Assembly (NCBI GenBank): GCA_003427395.1
Contig: BFEA01000006.1
Coordinates: 2,850,858-2,914,857, forward strand
Direction of reading: 5' to 3'
DNA from: Chara braunii
Taxonomy: Eukaryota; Streptophyta; Charophyceae; Charales; Characeae
Length of the DNA: 64,000 bases
Below the pieces are notes generated by a model. The model had not been told where the DNA came from. It made no database searches and saw nothing but the letters and a program-made list of their open reading frames with translations. The translations under genes and the position numbers were made by a program. Shown here piece after piece: positions 45,560 to 55,299 of the stretch (positions within the stretch are counted from its first letter, which is position 1; every line of letters starts with the position of its first letter).

Positions 45560-47115
45560 CTACGCCCGGTTCTGGTTTCCATGCAGCCTATAACATTCTT
45601 GTACTTTATGGTTTGGTTTCTGGCGATGTCCGGAGGTCAACCCATGGTTTAGTGGCCGCGTCCTCGAGTTTCGCTGGGATTTGGACTCCCTTGGGAAGTT
45701 GGACATAGTTCTTCCATGAATTCCGATTCGGTCCCTTAGCATGGGCAGTGTTTTTGAAGGTAGTGAATTTTCTTCTTCATGATTTGCGTCAGACTCATGG
45801 GCTGACAAGGAACAGGATGTATCAGCATCGTGTTCTTGGTCGTCACCAAGAGTGGGGTCATCTGCATAGGCCTCCTCTTCAACCTCCAACAGGTCATGCA
45901 CAACAAAGTGGCTGCTGCCTCTAAACCGTTTGCCGCCCATGGGCTTTTTGCTGCCTGCTGTGGAAACGAGGTCTATAGCCTCGAGACTGGCTATGTCCTT
46001 CATTAAAGCGAACCAGTCAGTGTACCCAATGAAGTTCCTGCCCAGGCGATTGGTAAAGTTAGTGGGAACCGCGCCTTTCACTACATCCAAGCAAGATTGA
46101 TCAGTCATTTCTAATCATGGGGTGACAAACATCTTGCTGAGGTAAGTCTGAAGGCTTTTCATGGAGCCCGACCACTTACTGCGTTTGATGTTGTCAAGTT
46201 GGTTCCTTGCCGTTGCTGCAGCATGTGGATCCATATATTGTGCGATAAGTTCTTCGAGGGAGGCAACCGGGGTGGTCTTAAGCCACCTTGTTAGTTCTAT
46301 CTTTGGAACCCCAACTCGCGTAGCTTGGACTTCTAGGAAGCCCCGTACAACAGGCTCGGCATTCATTCCCATGATCACGGACTGGGTCTCAGGCTAAGTC
46401 CCCAGAACCTCAAAGTATGCCCTCATGGAGCTGATCAAGGATTCAACGTCTTCTTTGTCGTCATACTTAGACAGTATTTGCACCGCCTTTCGATCTACAT
46501 AGGGACCGACGTAGCTGGGACCAGCACCTGCTGGTTCCGATCTTAGGGCTGCAGTAGTTGCAGAATTTCCCCCCTCGTCGCTTTTTACAGCAACAGCGGA
46601 GTCTGCACCTGCTGCAGGTCCCGAGGCGTTCACCATCACACTCAAAGAAGAAGAAGAATTAGAAGAAGAATTAGAAGAAGATACCGTAAGAGGGGCAAGA
46701 TTAGTTACAATCGCAGCTCCGGAACCAGGGGGGGCCACTTGGGCTTGTCGCAGCTTAGCAATCTCCATCGTCAAGTCGTGGTACCTGCTGGTCATATCAG
46801 TCAGATCCTCTTGAAGTGTCCGCAATTTTGCGAAGACTTCGGCGATCTGAGTGGTATGATCTTCAAGGTTTCGAACTTGCACGATAGCGGTGAGTATAGA
46901 CTGCAGCTGTTCCCCACACTGCTCTCCGGTCAGCGAGGGAACAATTTCCAAGATGGCCACTTGACTCTTGAGCAGCAACTCTTCCTCTCCTCCTCTGTCA
47001 TCTGTTCCCTTTTAACATCACTGTCTAGGAGCGCTTCTAGATATGGTTTTTCCACATCGCTGGCGGCATCCAACAGGGCCCGCCACTGTACTAAGGTTAG
47101 TTGTGGCTGGACCAT
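45560..47115 (-). pseudogene. Gag of element D
   Basis: Start taken at MVQPQLTLVQWRALLDAASD (47115). After a shift near 46960 one frame runs from 46978 to 45560 with just two in-frame stops (TAG at 46394-46396, TGA at 46115-46117). It holds a leucine-rich coiled coil (AEVFAKLRTLQEDLTDMTSR), a Ser/Asn linker, the capsid-like part (DRKAVQILSKYDDKEDVESL; VQATRVGVPKIELTRWL) and an acidic region. No clear zinc knuckle was seen. Confidence 0.72.
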
Positions 47116-47363
47116 TTTCGGATCGTTATTAGAGAGACGCCAATCAACAAAAGAATCAATCAGACTCTCAAGAGGTACACTCCCTTTTTTGCTTGGACAA
47201 ACACTCCGTTTCCCAGTCTTTGCCCACTCCAGACGGTCATTTTCTCTCTCTTTCCTCTCTCTCTCTTCTGTCTAGTTGCGAGTCTCCACGAGCATCGAAA
47301 TGAATTAAGAGAAAGAAACAAACTGAAAAGCTCAATGACGGAGAAGGTAGAACTCCTAGCCGG

Positions 47364-48044
47364 TGCTCCCCCTTTCTCCTGCTCTTCTTCCACCTCCGTG
47401 CCCTTGCTCCTTCCCCAACAGCGCTGCTCCAGCCAGCGCTCCAACCAGTGTGTCGCCAAACTTGCACACCGACAATGAGGGTGGGCTCTTCGCCCGGCCT
47501 GGAGATATAACGGCCTGGTTGCCTCTTGGGCGGTGACTTCCAGGCCGCTCGGGCTTCCCAAGCAACCGGTACCTCCTCCCTTTCGGAGGGAAACATCATT
47601 GCAGACTCTAATATTGCCCATACATTCCCTAGACTCAGACTGGTTGGACTGGTACCCACCTAGACCTAGCCAACAACTACTGGGCCTCTTCAAAATGCCA
47701 CTTTTGTCTTCTTCTGCTCGGTCTCGAGTACCCGGACATCTACCTCTTCAGGGTGCGGTACTGGCCTACCTGCTACACGAGTGTTTTGCCCCGCTGCAAT
47801 CCCTCAATGTTACGGCCACAGGTAAGTACCGGCCCTGAGGGCCCAATGAATGAAGAAGTGCCCTTGCGGGCCACACACACACTCAAGCCAACCAGCACTC
47901 AGACAGACATGCAGTCCAGCAAGCGTGCATACACACAGACCTAGAGAACTCAGTAGCAAGCGGGAAACTCAGCAAGGCATTCAGTCTATGAGCAAAACTC
48001 AGAAATCAGTTGTGTTTCAGTCCATGCTTGGTCGGGTCATCACA
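47364..48044 (-). repeat. 5' LTR of element D
   Basis: Homologous to 33404-33543 plus 39795-40297, and holds the unoccupied C target site TTGCC at 47519-47523. It contains a 25-bp segment near 47477 missing from the partner. The low edge is approximate. The leader 47116-47363 has no typical PBS. Confidence 0.75.
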
Positions 48045-48340
48045 GAATAATATTCCAATCAAATTTGAAAAGACGATCACCGCTATTGTTGAAAGTATGC
48101 AGCTCACAACTCCACAACTTATGCCTGTTCCCCATAATGACAGTCGCCTCTCTCTCCGTGTACTCGAGTAAGCAAAGGTCAGGTCCACTGAGAGGGCTCA
48201 AATGAGATAACCCTCCAGGTGGGGTCCCATGTGGTCCCAACAGTCCCAACGACACCCCGTCATCGAAGGACAATCTCATCTCAGTCACCACGCCAGATCG
48301 CCAAATGTCCACTACAACCTTCGTCCCAATCTCAATTCCC
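48045..48340 (-). pseudogene. Possible jacalin-like lectin domain fragment
   Basis: The minus-strand frame reads IGTKVVVDIWRSGVVTEMRL, SFDDGVSLGLLGPHGTPPGG, then WSCELHTFNNSGDRLFKFDW. The spacing of hydrophobic strands, D-G and G-P-x-G-x-P-P-G-G resembles one beta-prism (jacalin-like) repeat. It ends exactly at the LTR of element D, so the element may have inserted into the frame. Low confidence: I recognise the pattern, not a family member. 48341-49090 has only low-quality frames. Confidence 0.28.
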
Positions 48341-49101
48341 TACTCACTTGGTCCTAAATTGGGTCTCAAGTGGTTCCTCATCGCCGTCGCACCACCGAAT
48401 GATCCTGAAAAAAATAAACTTGGGTCGCGGTGCTTGTCAAAAATAGTAGCACCTCCGGCATCAATGCTGCAAGCGCTAGCACCCTGACGACCCGACAACC
48501 AAATGTCGTGCCGCCAAGATGTCACTGCCATAGCCTCCAAATACCGTCGACAACACCACCAGCCTTGTCGCTCAATCTCGGCAGCACCTCCCCTTAAAAT
48601 GCTGCCGAATACACCATCTCCTGGTCACTACCGCCGTAAAGAAAAATCTCCCACTGCGCCGCATAGAAATTTTAGCAGCATCTTCCTTCAAAATCACCAC
48701 GGCTCAGCCTCCTCACTTAGTGCCATTTACTACCAAGCAGGCCGTCAGGCAGCACCTCCCCGTCGTGGGCCTCTTGCCGCACGATCCGAGCCTGTTGCAC
48801 CTTACGGCTGCAGCTCACATACACCAGCCACAGCACAAGCACAAGGGTGGGGCAAGGAGCTCCCAGCCTCTAGCTATGGCCGCCTTCACCACTCTTAATC
48901 CCTTGCAGACCTCCACTTCTCCTCCAACAGCAGCTCCCTTCCTCCTCCAGCAGCATCTCCCCACAGTAGCAGCCAGCCAATATTCACTCAAGTGAATGTC
49001 CCAGCAGCACTGCCACATTTGTGAGGCTGCTGGGTAGGAGGCTGGCTTTTATAGTTGCTGGAGGGAGCTGCCAAACATTCCTTTTCCCCAGGCGAATTCA
49101 C

Positions 49102-49446
49102 GGGCTCAAGCTGAGCCCTCGATCTGAGCCAAATCGATGGCTTTTGTATGGCTCAGCCTGGGCCACGCACTTAGGCAGGCAGTTACTTTTAACTGCCTGT
49201 ATTTTATTTTTCTTTCTTTTACCCCAGCTATCTCACAATTTCATGAGATAGCTGGCTCTCTGCCATTTTCAAAACATTTTTCCTTTTCTTTTTTTGACTA
49301 TTCTTTGAAGAGATACAGCTCTTCAAAGTCCCACGTACCTAACACATATTTCAGTGCAGGTACGTCGTGTGCAAACTAAACTTAGCCATTTTTCAGAATG
49401 GCTGTTCAGTTTGCACTATTCTGGCCTGAGTGGTCACACTCAGGCC
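49102..49446. repeat. Run of eight consecutive perfect hairpins
   Basis: Perfect inverted repeats: GGGCTCA (49102/49112), TGAGCCA (49125/49149), AGGCAGTTA (49177/49190), CCAGCTATCTCA (49224/49244), CTTTGAAGAG (49303/49319), ACGTACCT (49333/49358), GTGCAAACT (49369/49408) enclosing AGCCATT (49384/49397), and GGCCTGAGTG (49423/49437). Loops are 3-30 nt. No terminal repeats or coding were seen. Confidence 0.75.
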
Positions 49447-49930
49447 TAAACAAGCGCACCCAATCATAATCGCAACCGCATTCACGGCTGTTTCTTTTAT
49501 ATTATATATAGTCGGTGAAACTCCGACGAAACAGTTTGTCACAGCCCCTCGTTTGTTGTCCTCTTCTCCCTCTCTGCCTACGGTTTACCGGGCAGTTCTA
49601 TTTGACGATATATATATTTCTTTTCCTTTTGGGGGAGAAGAGCTCGAGCTGCCTCCTAGTCTTTTCACGGAGTCGAAACTAGAGTCGAGCTCAACAGGGC
49701 TTTCCTCCCCCTGCCAGCGCCCTGCAGTCTGTTCTGGCCTGAGTGGTCACACTCAGGCCTAAACAAGTGCACCCAACCATAATCGGGGCCGTTTCTTTTT
49801 TTTTTTTTTTCCTCTTTTCCTTTTGAGGGAGAACTCGAGCTGCCTCCCAGTCTTTTCACGCAGTCGAAACTAGAGTCAAGCTCAACAGGGCTTTCCTCCC
49901 CCTGCCAGCGCCTATCTCTGGTGCAGTATG
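49419..49930. repeat. Tandem copy pair, the first interrupted by a ribozyme-derived fragment
   Basis: CTGGCCTGAGTGGTCACACT at 49421 recurs at 49736. Both copies continue to AGTCTTTTCACG, CAGGGCTTTCCTCCCCCTG. Copy 1 contains an extra block of about 115 bp (49497-49612), matching the 51458-51560 hammerhead cassette. Confidence 0.75.
49511..49605 (+). ncRNA. Truncated hammerhead ribozyme fragment
   Basis: Stem II with its loop (GTCGG-TGAAACT-CCGAC, 49511-49527), GAAA and the sequence beyond are the same as in the 51428 copy. The upstream CTGATGA core strand and stem I are replaced by (TA)n, so it cannot cleave. Confidence 0.65.
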
Positions 49931-50050
49931 GGCACCTGATACAGGCGCGCCGCCCAAGAGAGCTGCCGGTTTCTAAAAAACGAACGGGCGCTACTCACCT
50001 GTTGGTTGCAAGTACCATAAGGCCAGTCATCAGGTTGGCGACTTTCCCAT

Positions 50051-50052
<2 letters not shown>

Positions 50053-50114
<62 letters not shown>
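50053..50114. repeat. (CT)n microsatellite
   Basis: About 60 bp of pure CT. 50115-50608 shows AT-rich sequence without a supported feature. Confidence 0.95.
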
Positions 50115-50118
<4 letters not shown>

Positions 50119-50608
50119 TATACAGCTGCAGTCGTCACTAGCGACGAGCGAGCTGTCGTGAAAGTCTTCTGAGAGAGACGTCTAGAGGCCCCAAATGGCA
50201 TTGCAAAACGTTTGTTCAACCACCAGAAAGTGTGTGCAGAGAGTCCCTCGTAACTCAAGTACAGGGGCCCAAAACCTTCACCCGGACGTAGATTCATTCA
50301 ATTTTGTTTATCCTATACTGGAATGGAAGCCCGTTCGTCAAAAATGAACGGGCACTTTACAAATTTTACTAATAAAAAGTAAACAACAAAATCTTTAAAA
50401 AAATCTAAAGCAAATCTAGAAAAAAAGAAGAAAAAAATCTAGAAAAAACAAAACAACTTACCTCAAAAACGGTTGCTCGTTTAAAACGGGCACCGTCAAG
50501 TGCACTGGGGCTTTGAAATGCCTCAGTCACTTCAGACTGTGCCAACTGGCGCGTCGCGTGTGACTTCGTTTTAGTTTTTTTTTTTTTTTTGCCCCCGTTG
50601 GCATATGT

Positions 50609-50646
50609 CTGTCTCTTATACACATCTAGATGTGTATAAGAGACAG
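50609..50646. other. Nextera mate-pair junction adapter (assembly artefact)
   Basis: CTGTCTCTTATACACATCT followed directly by AGATGTGTATAAGAGACAG: the 19-bp Tn5 mosaic end and its inverse complement, the exact 38-bp circularisation junction of Nextera mate-pair libraries. It is not genomic. Sequence left and right of it may not be adjacent in the organism. Confidence 0.97.
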
Positions 50647-50718
50647 GTCAACGCTCACGTCTCGTGGCTGGCCCACGAGTTATGAGATGCAGATCGGGGT
50701 TCGAGTCCTGAGGGACTT

Positions 50719-50752
<34 letters not shown>

Positions 50753-50789
50753 GAGTGTCATCCTTGCGCAGGCGCCATGTTGATCTCGC
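50647..50789. repeat. tRNA-like/U6-like chimeric retrosequence with long homopolymer
   Basis: GGTTCGAGTCC (50698-50708) is a good Pol III B box, with a matching five-pair T-stem, followed by a T run at 50721-50749. Just beyond, GTGTCATCCTTGCGCAGG (50755-50772) and CCATGTTGATCTC are the inverse complement of U6. On the minus strand this reads as U6 followed by poly(A), as in a LINE-mobilised transcript. Confidence 0.45.
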
Positions 50790-50876
50790 ACGGCGGATTT
50801 CCGCCGCATGATCTTAATGATCGTGCGACCGAAATCGGCCGCGCCTGTTTGTACTGCGATGGGCTGCTCCAAAAGG

Positions 50877-51025
50877 AGTTAGCCTAGGTAGTATCACATC
50901 GGGTTCGATCCCTGTACCTGCCGGGTTAGACTCTGATATAATAGCCTATTGGCCTAGCTCCTATCACTATAGTGATAGGAGCAACTCTTCTTTAAGAAGA
51001 GCTTGCCAGTCGCTAGGCTATTACC
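50877..51025. repeat. tRNA-related fragment and nested palindromes
   Basis: TAGCCTAGGTAG (A-box-like, 50880) and GGTTCGATCCC (B box, 50902-50912) are too close for a full tRNA. Then TAATAGCCTA (50939) pairs with TAGGCTATTA (51013), enclosing two perfect palindromes (CTCCTATCAC/GTGATAGGAG and CTCTTCTT/AAGAAGAG): a possible three-armed structure. Confidence 0.5.
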
Positions 51026-51290
51026 ATGTAGCCCACCAAGCCCTGAGGGTTGGGCCCGCTGGCAAGCCAAACCTTCACGCCATTTCTCACTTGGTGGGGC
51101 ATCGAGCCCTCTGGCAAGGTGCCCTGCCTTGGCCAGCGTACCGCTGGCCCACGCCCGACTTTACCGAAACACATAGGCCGGATGTGGCTTCAAGGGGGGG
51201 TCGCGCTTTCATGTGCGGAGGTCTTAATTAGCTCTTATAGTCTCTTAATTAGTTTTTATTTTAGATAGAATAAAATTATTATATATATAT

Positions 51291-51579
51291 AGATATATAT
51301 ATAGCTTGTGATGGGGTGTGAACCGACAGTCTGTAGAGTTTTCCATCTGGTGTGGGTGAGTGGTAGTCTACTTTGATTTTGGTTAAGGTAGATTATCATT
51401 TACAGTATAATCAGTGAGGGGATTCTGCAGACTGTTGAGGGTTCAGCCTCCTGATGAGTCGGTGAAACTCCGACGAAACAGATTGTCACAGCCCCTCGTT
51501 TGTTGTCTTCTTCTCTCTCTCTGCCTACGGTTTACCGGGCAGTTCTGTTTGTGACAATATATATATATATATATAGAGT
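51291..51579 (+). mobile_element. Hammerhead-ribozyme cassette flanked by long direct repeats
   Basis: About 290 bp. It is bordered by the same 22-bp AT-rich sequence (AATAAAATTATTA then TA repeats) at 51269-51290 and 51580-51601, looking like a long target duplication at a (TA)n tract. No open frame. A diverged piece of the same unit lies at 49497-49612. This fits a small retroelement unit or a solo end of a larger one. Confidence 0.5.
51428..51485 (+). ncRNA. Hammerhead ribozyme, type III, slightly degenerate
   Basis: Stem III CAGACTGT (51428-51435) pairs imperfectly with ACAGATTG (51478-51485), one mismatch and one G-U. Cleavage triplet GTT (51434-51436). Stem I GAGG/CCTC with loop GTTCAG. 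Core CTGATGA (51451-51457). Stem II GTCGG/CCGAC with loop TGAAACT. Core GAAA (51475-51478). All invariant core bases are present; GUU is a permitted though slower site. Confidence 0.8.
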
Positions 51580-51587
51580 AATAAAAT

Positions 51588-51643
<56 letters not shown>
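51557..51643. repeat. (TA)n microsatellite
   Basis: Two TA runs separated by AGAGTAATAAAATTAT. 51644-53060 beyond contains only unassigned sequence with small palindromes (for example CGACACT/AGTGTCG near 52190). Confidence 0.9.
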
Positions 51644-51646
<3 letters not shown>

Positions 51647-53149
51647 ACGAACGTAAGTCCAAGCGGCCTTACCAATCATGAGGCGGAAACGGTCGCGCCG
51701 CCAGTTCCTGCCCCACTTCCGAAGCGCCGCAGGCCTCAGGTCTTAGGTTCAATAAGTTTTAGTCTCTCGATCGTATGTCGAGTCTGAATAAACTTTCCGC
51801 AGATAGCCCATCTCATCAAGTTATGGAACCCGGATAACCGGTTACCAAGCCGAACATCGTTCGACATTTAAAAATACCGGGCAGATGCCCTTGTCAAGGT
51901 TTCTGCCCCAACAACGTATCCTTCTTACCATGCGTTACACCACTCCAAAGACAACTTAATCTTGTTACTCGCACAAACAAACACTCCTAATCCCTTTAGT
52001 ATCCATCCCATAACTTTTCCAACGCGAGAAATTCAGTTAGGAGTCACTCGCAAGACTCTGGATAAATACCTCGCGAACGCATGCTTACATATATCGACTA
52101 GCCATGCATGAATACGCAAGCAGTCATAGTGATGGCGTACTATGTAGTACCCATAATCGCATGGCCCTCAATGGTCTCGAGGGTCGCGTTCGACACTCAA
52201 GTGTCGTGTGACACGCGCCTTGAGGGGTTAATCTCTCGACGCTAGACAACTGCCAAGGTGGTTGAGAACCGCACTCTTCTGCACCCTGCGGATAGTGGGT
52301 GGTAGACAGGCTCAGGCCTGTCGTGGCTGTCTACCCTTCTGACCATGTACACGAGCTCCATCATCCAGGGTCTCGAAAGAAGTCAAGGGGTTTGACTTTG
52401 ACGATGCCACAGACATCAACATCCAACTATTTGAATTCAAAAAGCAAGGGCAAGCGAGGGATTTCTCTTTTCTCTCAGGCCAACTCCGCTCGATCCTTAC
52501 ACATGGGCACAGTGGACTGCGTGGGTACTCAGAATATATACATATATGCATATATAGGGATATAAGACATGAGATGATCACTTCTCACAATCACAGTGCG
52601 ACTTCTTTCAAAAATATATATGTGATCGCAGACAAGTCAAATTCATAGGTCGAACCACAATCATACCTGCAATTTTAAGGATTCAACCAAAAGTCCACAC
52701 ACTACACGGGGTCAACTTCAACCACTCTCTGCGCTCATACCCCTCGCTTCAGCCATACAAGCCTTAACTTTTGTCCAACCTTCCATAATAAAATACTTTG
52801 TATCTTTGTTAAATGGTCATTCAATAAAGTTTGGGTGAAAACCCAAAACGAAACAATTCAAACCACAAGGGCTAAAACCCTTAAGTTGAGTGGCGAGAAT
52901 GAGTTAGAGTCGAGTTGTAAACCGACGAATTGGCAATCGATCTGTTATCAGTGATAACAAAAGATTATCCTTTTGGGATCAAGCTGAAACTAGTCCAGTC
53001 TTGAATCGAAACGATCAAAGAGGACCCGTAGCACAAGACAGGGCAATTCCCAAGGCTAAATTATAAGTGAAACCTCGATATCACACTTCACGCAAATTCT
53101 TCCCATACCTACATCTGAACCTATCCCTAAGCAAGTGCCCAAGAAAAGA

Positions 53150-53965
53150 AGACATTGGCAACATCTCCCCTATAGAGGATGGATCGCCAGAATCTCTCCT
53201 ATCAAAATATAATTTAACTACTAGGAAGATTTTGGCATCGCTTCCATTGGAAAAGTACCTTTCCAAAAATTTATACTCGTTCAAATATGAAAGCTGAAAA
53301 GATCCTTAACTCGAGAGGGTCAAATTTTGTCCCACTCCCCGAATTAGTAAAAAAATTGGGCAGCATCTCCTTTAGAGAAGCAGACTTCCAAGATTTATAC
53401 TAAGTCAGCTATGAACTCGAGACAAGACTTGAGCCCTTGCTAAGACAAAATTTGACTAACTCTTTAGATTTGCAAAAATTTCGGCAGCGCTTCCCGTAGG
53501 AAAAGTACCTTTACAAAATTTATACTCGTCCGAATATGAAAACTGAAAAGATCCTTAACTCTAGAGGGTCAAATTTTGTCTAACTCCCTGAATTACTATA
53601 AATTTGGGCAGCATCTCCTTTAGAGAACATCTCCTTAAGAGAAGTTGACTTCCCATATTTATACTAAGTCAGCTATGACTCGAGACAAGGCTTGAGTCCT
53701 TGCTAAGACGAAATTGAACTCTTTAGATTTGTAAAAATTTCGGCAACACTCCCTCTAGCGAAGTATCATTCCAAAATTTATATGAAGCCAAATACAAAAT
53801 TTGAAAATAGGTCAGACTTCCCGAAGTCAAATTTCGTTTATATAAAGCCAAATACAAAATCTGAAAATAGTTGTTACTTCCCAAAGTCAAATTTTGTCTA
53901 ACTCCCTGGATTAACAAAAATTCGGGCAGCACTTCCCCTAGAAAAGAAGGCTTTCCAGATTTCTA
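53150..53965. repeat. Degenerate satellite, unit about 125-135 bp
   Basis: The phrase GGCAGC[AG][TC]CTCC or a variant recurs at 53352, 53483, 53608, 53742 and 53925. Each sits between TCAAATTTTGTCTAACTC-like and TTTATACTAAGTC-like sequence. A further monomer lies at about 54838-54945, beyond the G-rich block. Confidence 0.8.
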
Positions 53966-54002
53966 CCAAGCCACCGGGTCCGCCTATGCCTATCGCAATA
54001 AA

Positions 54003-54200
54003 TTTTTAAGGGGGTGGTGGGGGTTATAGGGGGAGGTATAGGGGGATTATAGGGGGTAAGGGGGGTGGTCTAGGGGGTATTATAGGGGGGTATAGGGGGG
54101 GGGAGGGAGGGTCTTGGGGGGTGGTCTGGGGGTGTTGGGGGGGTGTAGGGGGGTATTGGGGGCGGGTATGCAGGTATTGGTGGGGTTATTGGGGGTTCTG
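54003..54200 (+). repeat. G-rich minisatellite with quadruplex potential
   Basis: Many runs of four to nine G separated by TATA, GTATT or TGGT on one strand only. The motif TTATAGGGGG repeats loosely. A second, shorter G-rich block with related sequence (GGGGTTATTTGGGGTTCTGG) is at 54614-54680. Confidence 0.8.
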
Positions 54201-54563
54201 GACCCTTTTTGTTTTTTCTTTTTTGCGGGAACCCCTGACCAGTAGGTGCTGACCAGTCAAGGGGCGCCGACCGTCGGGGTATGCAACACTGACTACGAGT
54301 CTCTGCCAGGTACATTCCCATATGGCTGTTCCTGTGAACAGCTTGCACAAAGACTGGATGGATCTCAGTTGAAGCTGACTTGAGGCAATGATGCCAATCT
54401 AAGGATTATATCACTGCTGACTTTTAACGATTATATCTCAGTTTTTATATTTTATTATGACTGTTGTTTATGTGGTTGATGTCCTTGCTTATCTTTTGCT
54501 TTTCTCTTGTAAAAGAGAGTAGCCCTAACATAATCGTGCTGTTGCCCCCCAGAACAGGAGCGT

Positions 54564-54564
<1 letters not shown>

Positions 54565-54613
<49 letters not shown>
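54565..54613. repeat. Poly(T) run with unresolved base
   Basis: Nearly 50 T followed by N and then G runs. Length is likely not reliable. Confidence 0.85.
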
Positions 54614-54949
54614 NGGGGGGGTGTTAGGGGGAGCTATGGGTTTGTGGATGGGGTTATTTGGGGTTCTGGGACCCAAAAAAAAAAATTTTTTTTTTTTTGG
54701 GGGGGGGGGTGTTGCCTACCGGCCGCCGACCAAATGGTGCCGATGGTCCCTACTGTCGGCTGGTCACCAGCCGACGGGTCCAGGGCCGCCGACCGTCGAC
54801 GTGACTACCCTACTAAGCCAGATATAAATTTAGGCAAAAGTTGAACTGTGAAAAGTCAAAATTCAACTAACTCCTTGATTTTGTAGAAATTTCGGCAGCG
54901 CTTCCCGTACAGAAAGTAGCTTTTCAAAACTTATACAAAGTCAAGTAAC

Positions 54950-55230
54950 AAAATTGTCGCATAAAATGCAAGAAATGAACTAAGTAAAAGAAAGTTAACT
55001 TAAAAAATGCAGGAATTGAACTAGCTCCTACAGCTCCAGCGAGTGGCGAGCATCTAAAGCAACTATCTATCAAAGTTGACACTCAGTAATAAAATTGTCC
55101 CAGAAAATGCGAGAAGCGAACTGAGTAAAATAAAGTTAACTCGAAAAATGCAGAATTTGAACTAAGTCCTACAGCTCCACCGAGTGGCGAGCATCTAAAG
55201 CAACTACCTATCAAAGTTGACGCTCAGACT
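54950..55230. repeat. Two-copy tandem repeat, unit 141 bp
   Basis: AAAATTGTC at 54950 and 55091. Both copies contain GAGTGGCGAGCATCTAAAGC and TATCAAAGTTGAC. Confidence 0.85.
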
Positions 55231-55299
55231 AAATAGAGCTCGCACTCGGCCACAGGCAAGTCCATACCACAATGGGTAAGTACTCTCGACGAAGATTTA

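Larger units (their letters stand above)
33404..48044 (-). mobile_element. Element D: Ty3/Gypsy LTR retrotransposon with element C nested in its 3' LTR
   Basis: The minus-strand order is 5' LTR (about 47364-48044), gag (47115-45560), protease, RT, RNase H, integrase (to 41857), a 650-base N gap, polypurine tract (40298-40310) and 3' LTR (40297-39795 continuing at 33543-33404). Both LTR copies end at the same point (TGTGATGACCCGACC on the minus strand). The low-coordinate LTR edge and a target duplication were not resolved, and no convincing PBS was found, so the outer limits are approximate. Confidence 0.65.

Noticed and set aside
50647-50720. A complete tRNA gene
   Set aside because: The T-arm and B box fit, but the 5' acceptor strand does not pair with the 3' one and the sequence begins at the synthetic adapter.
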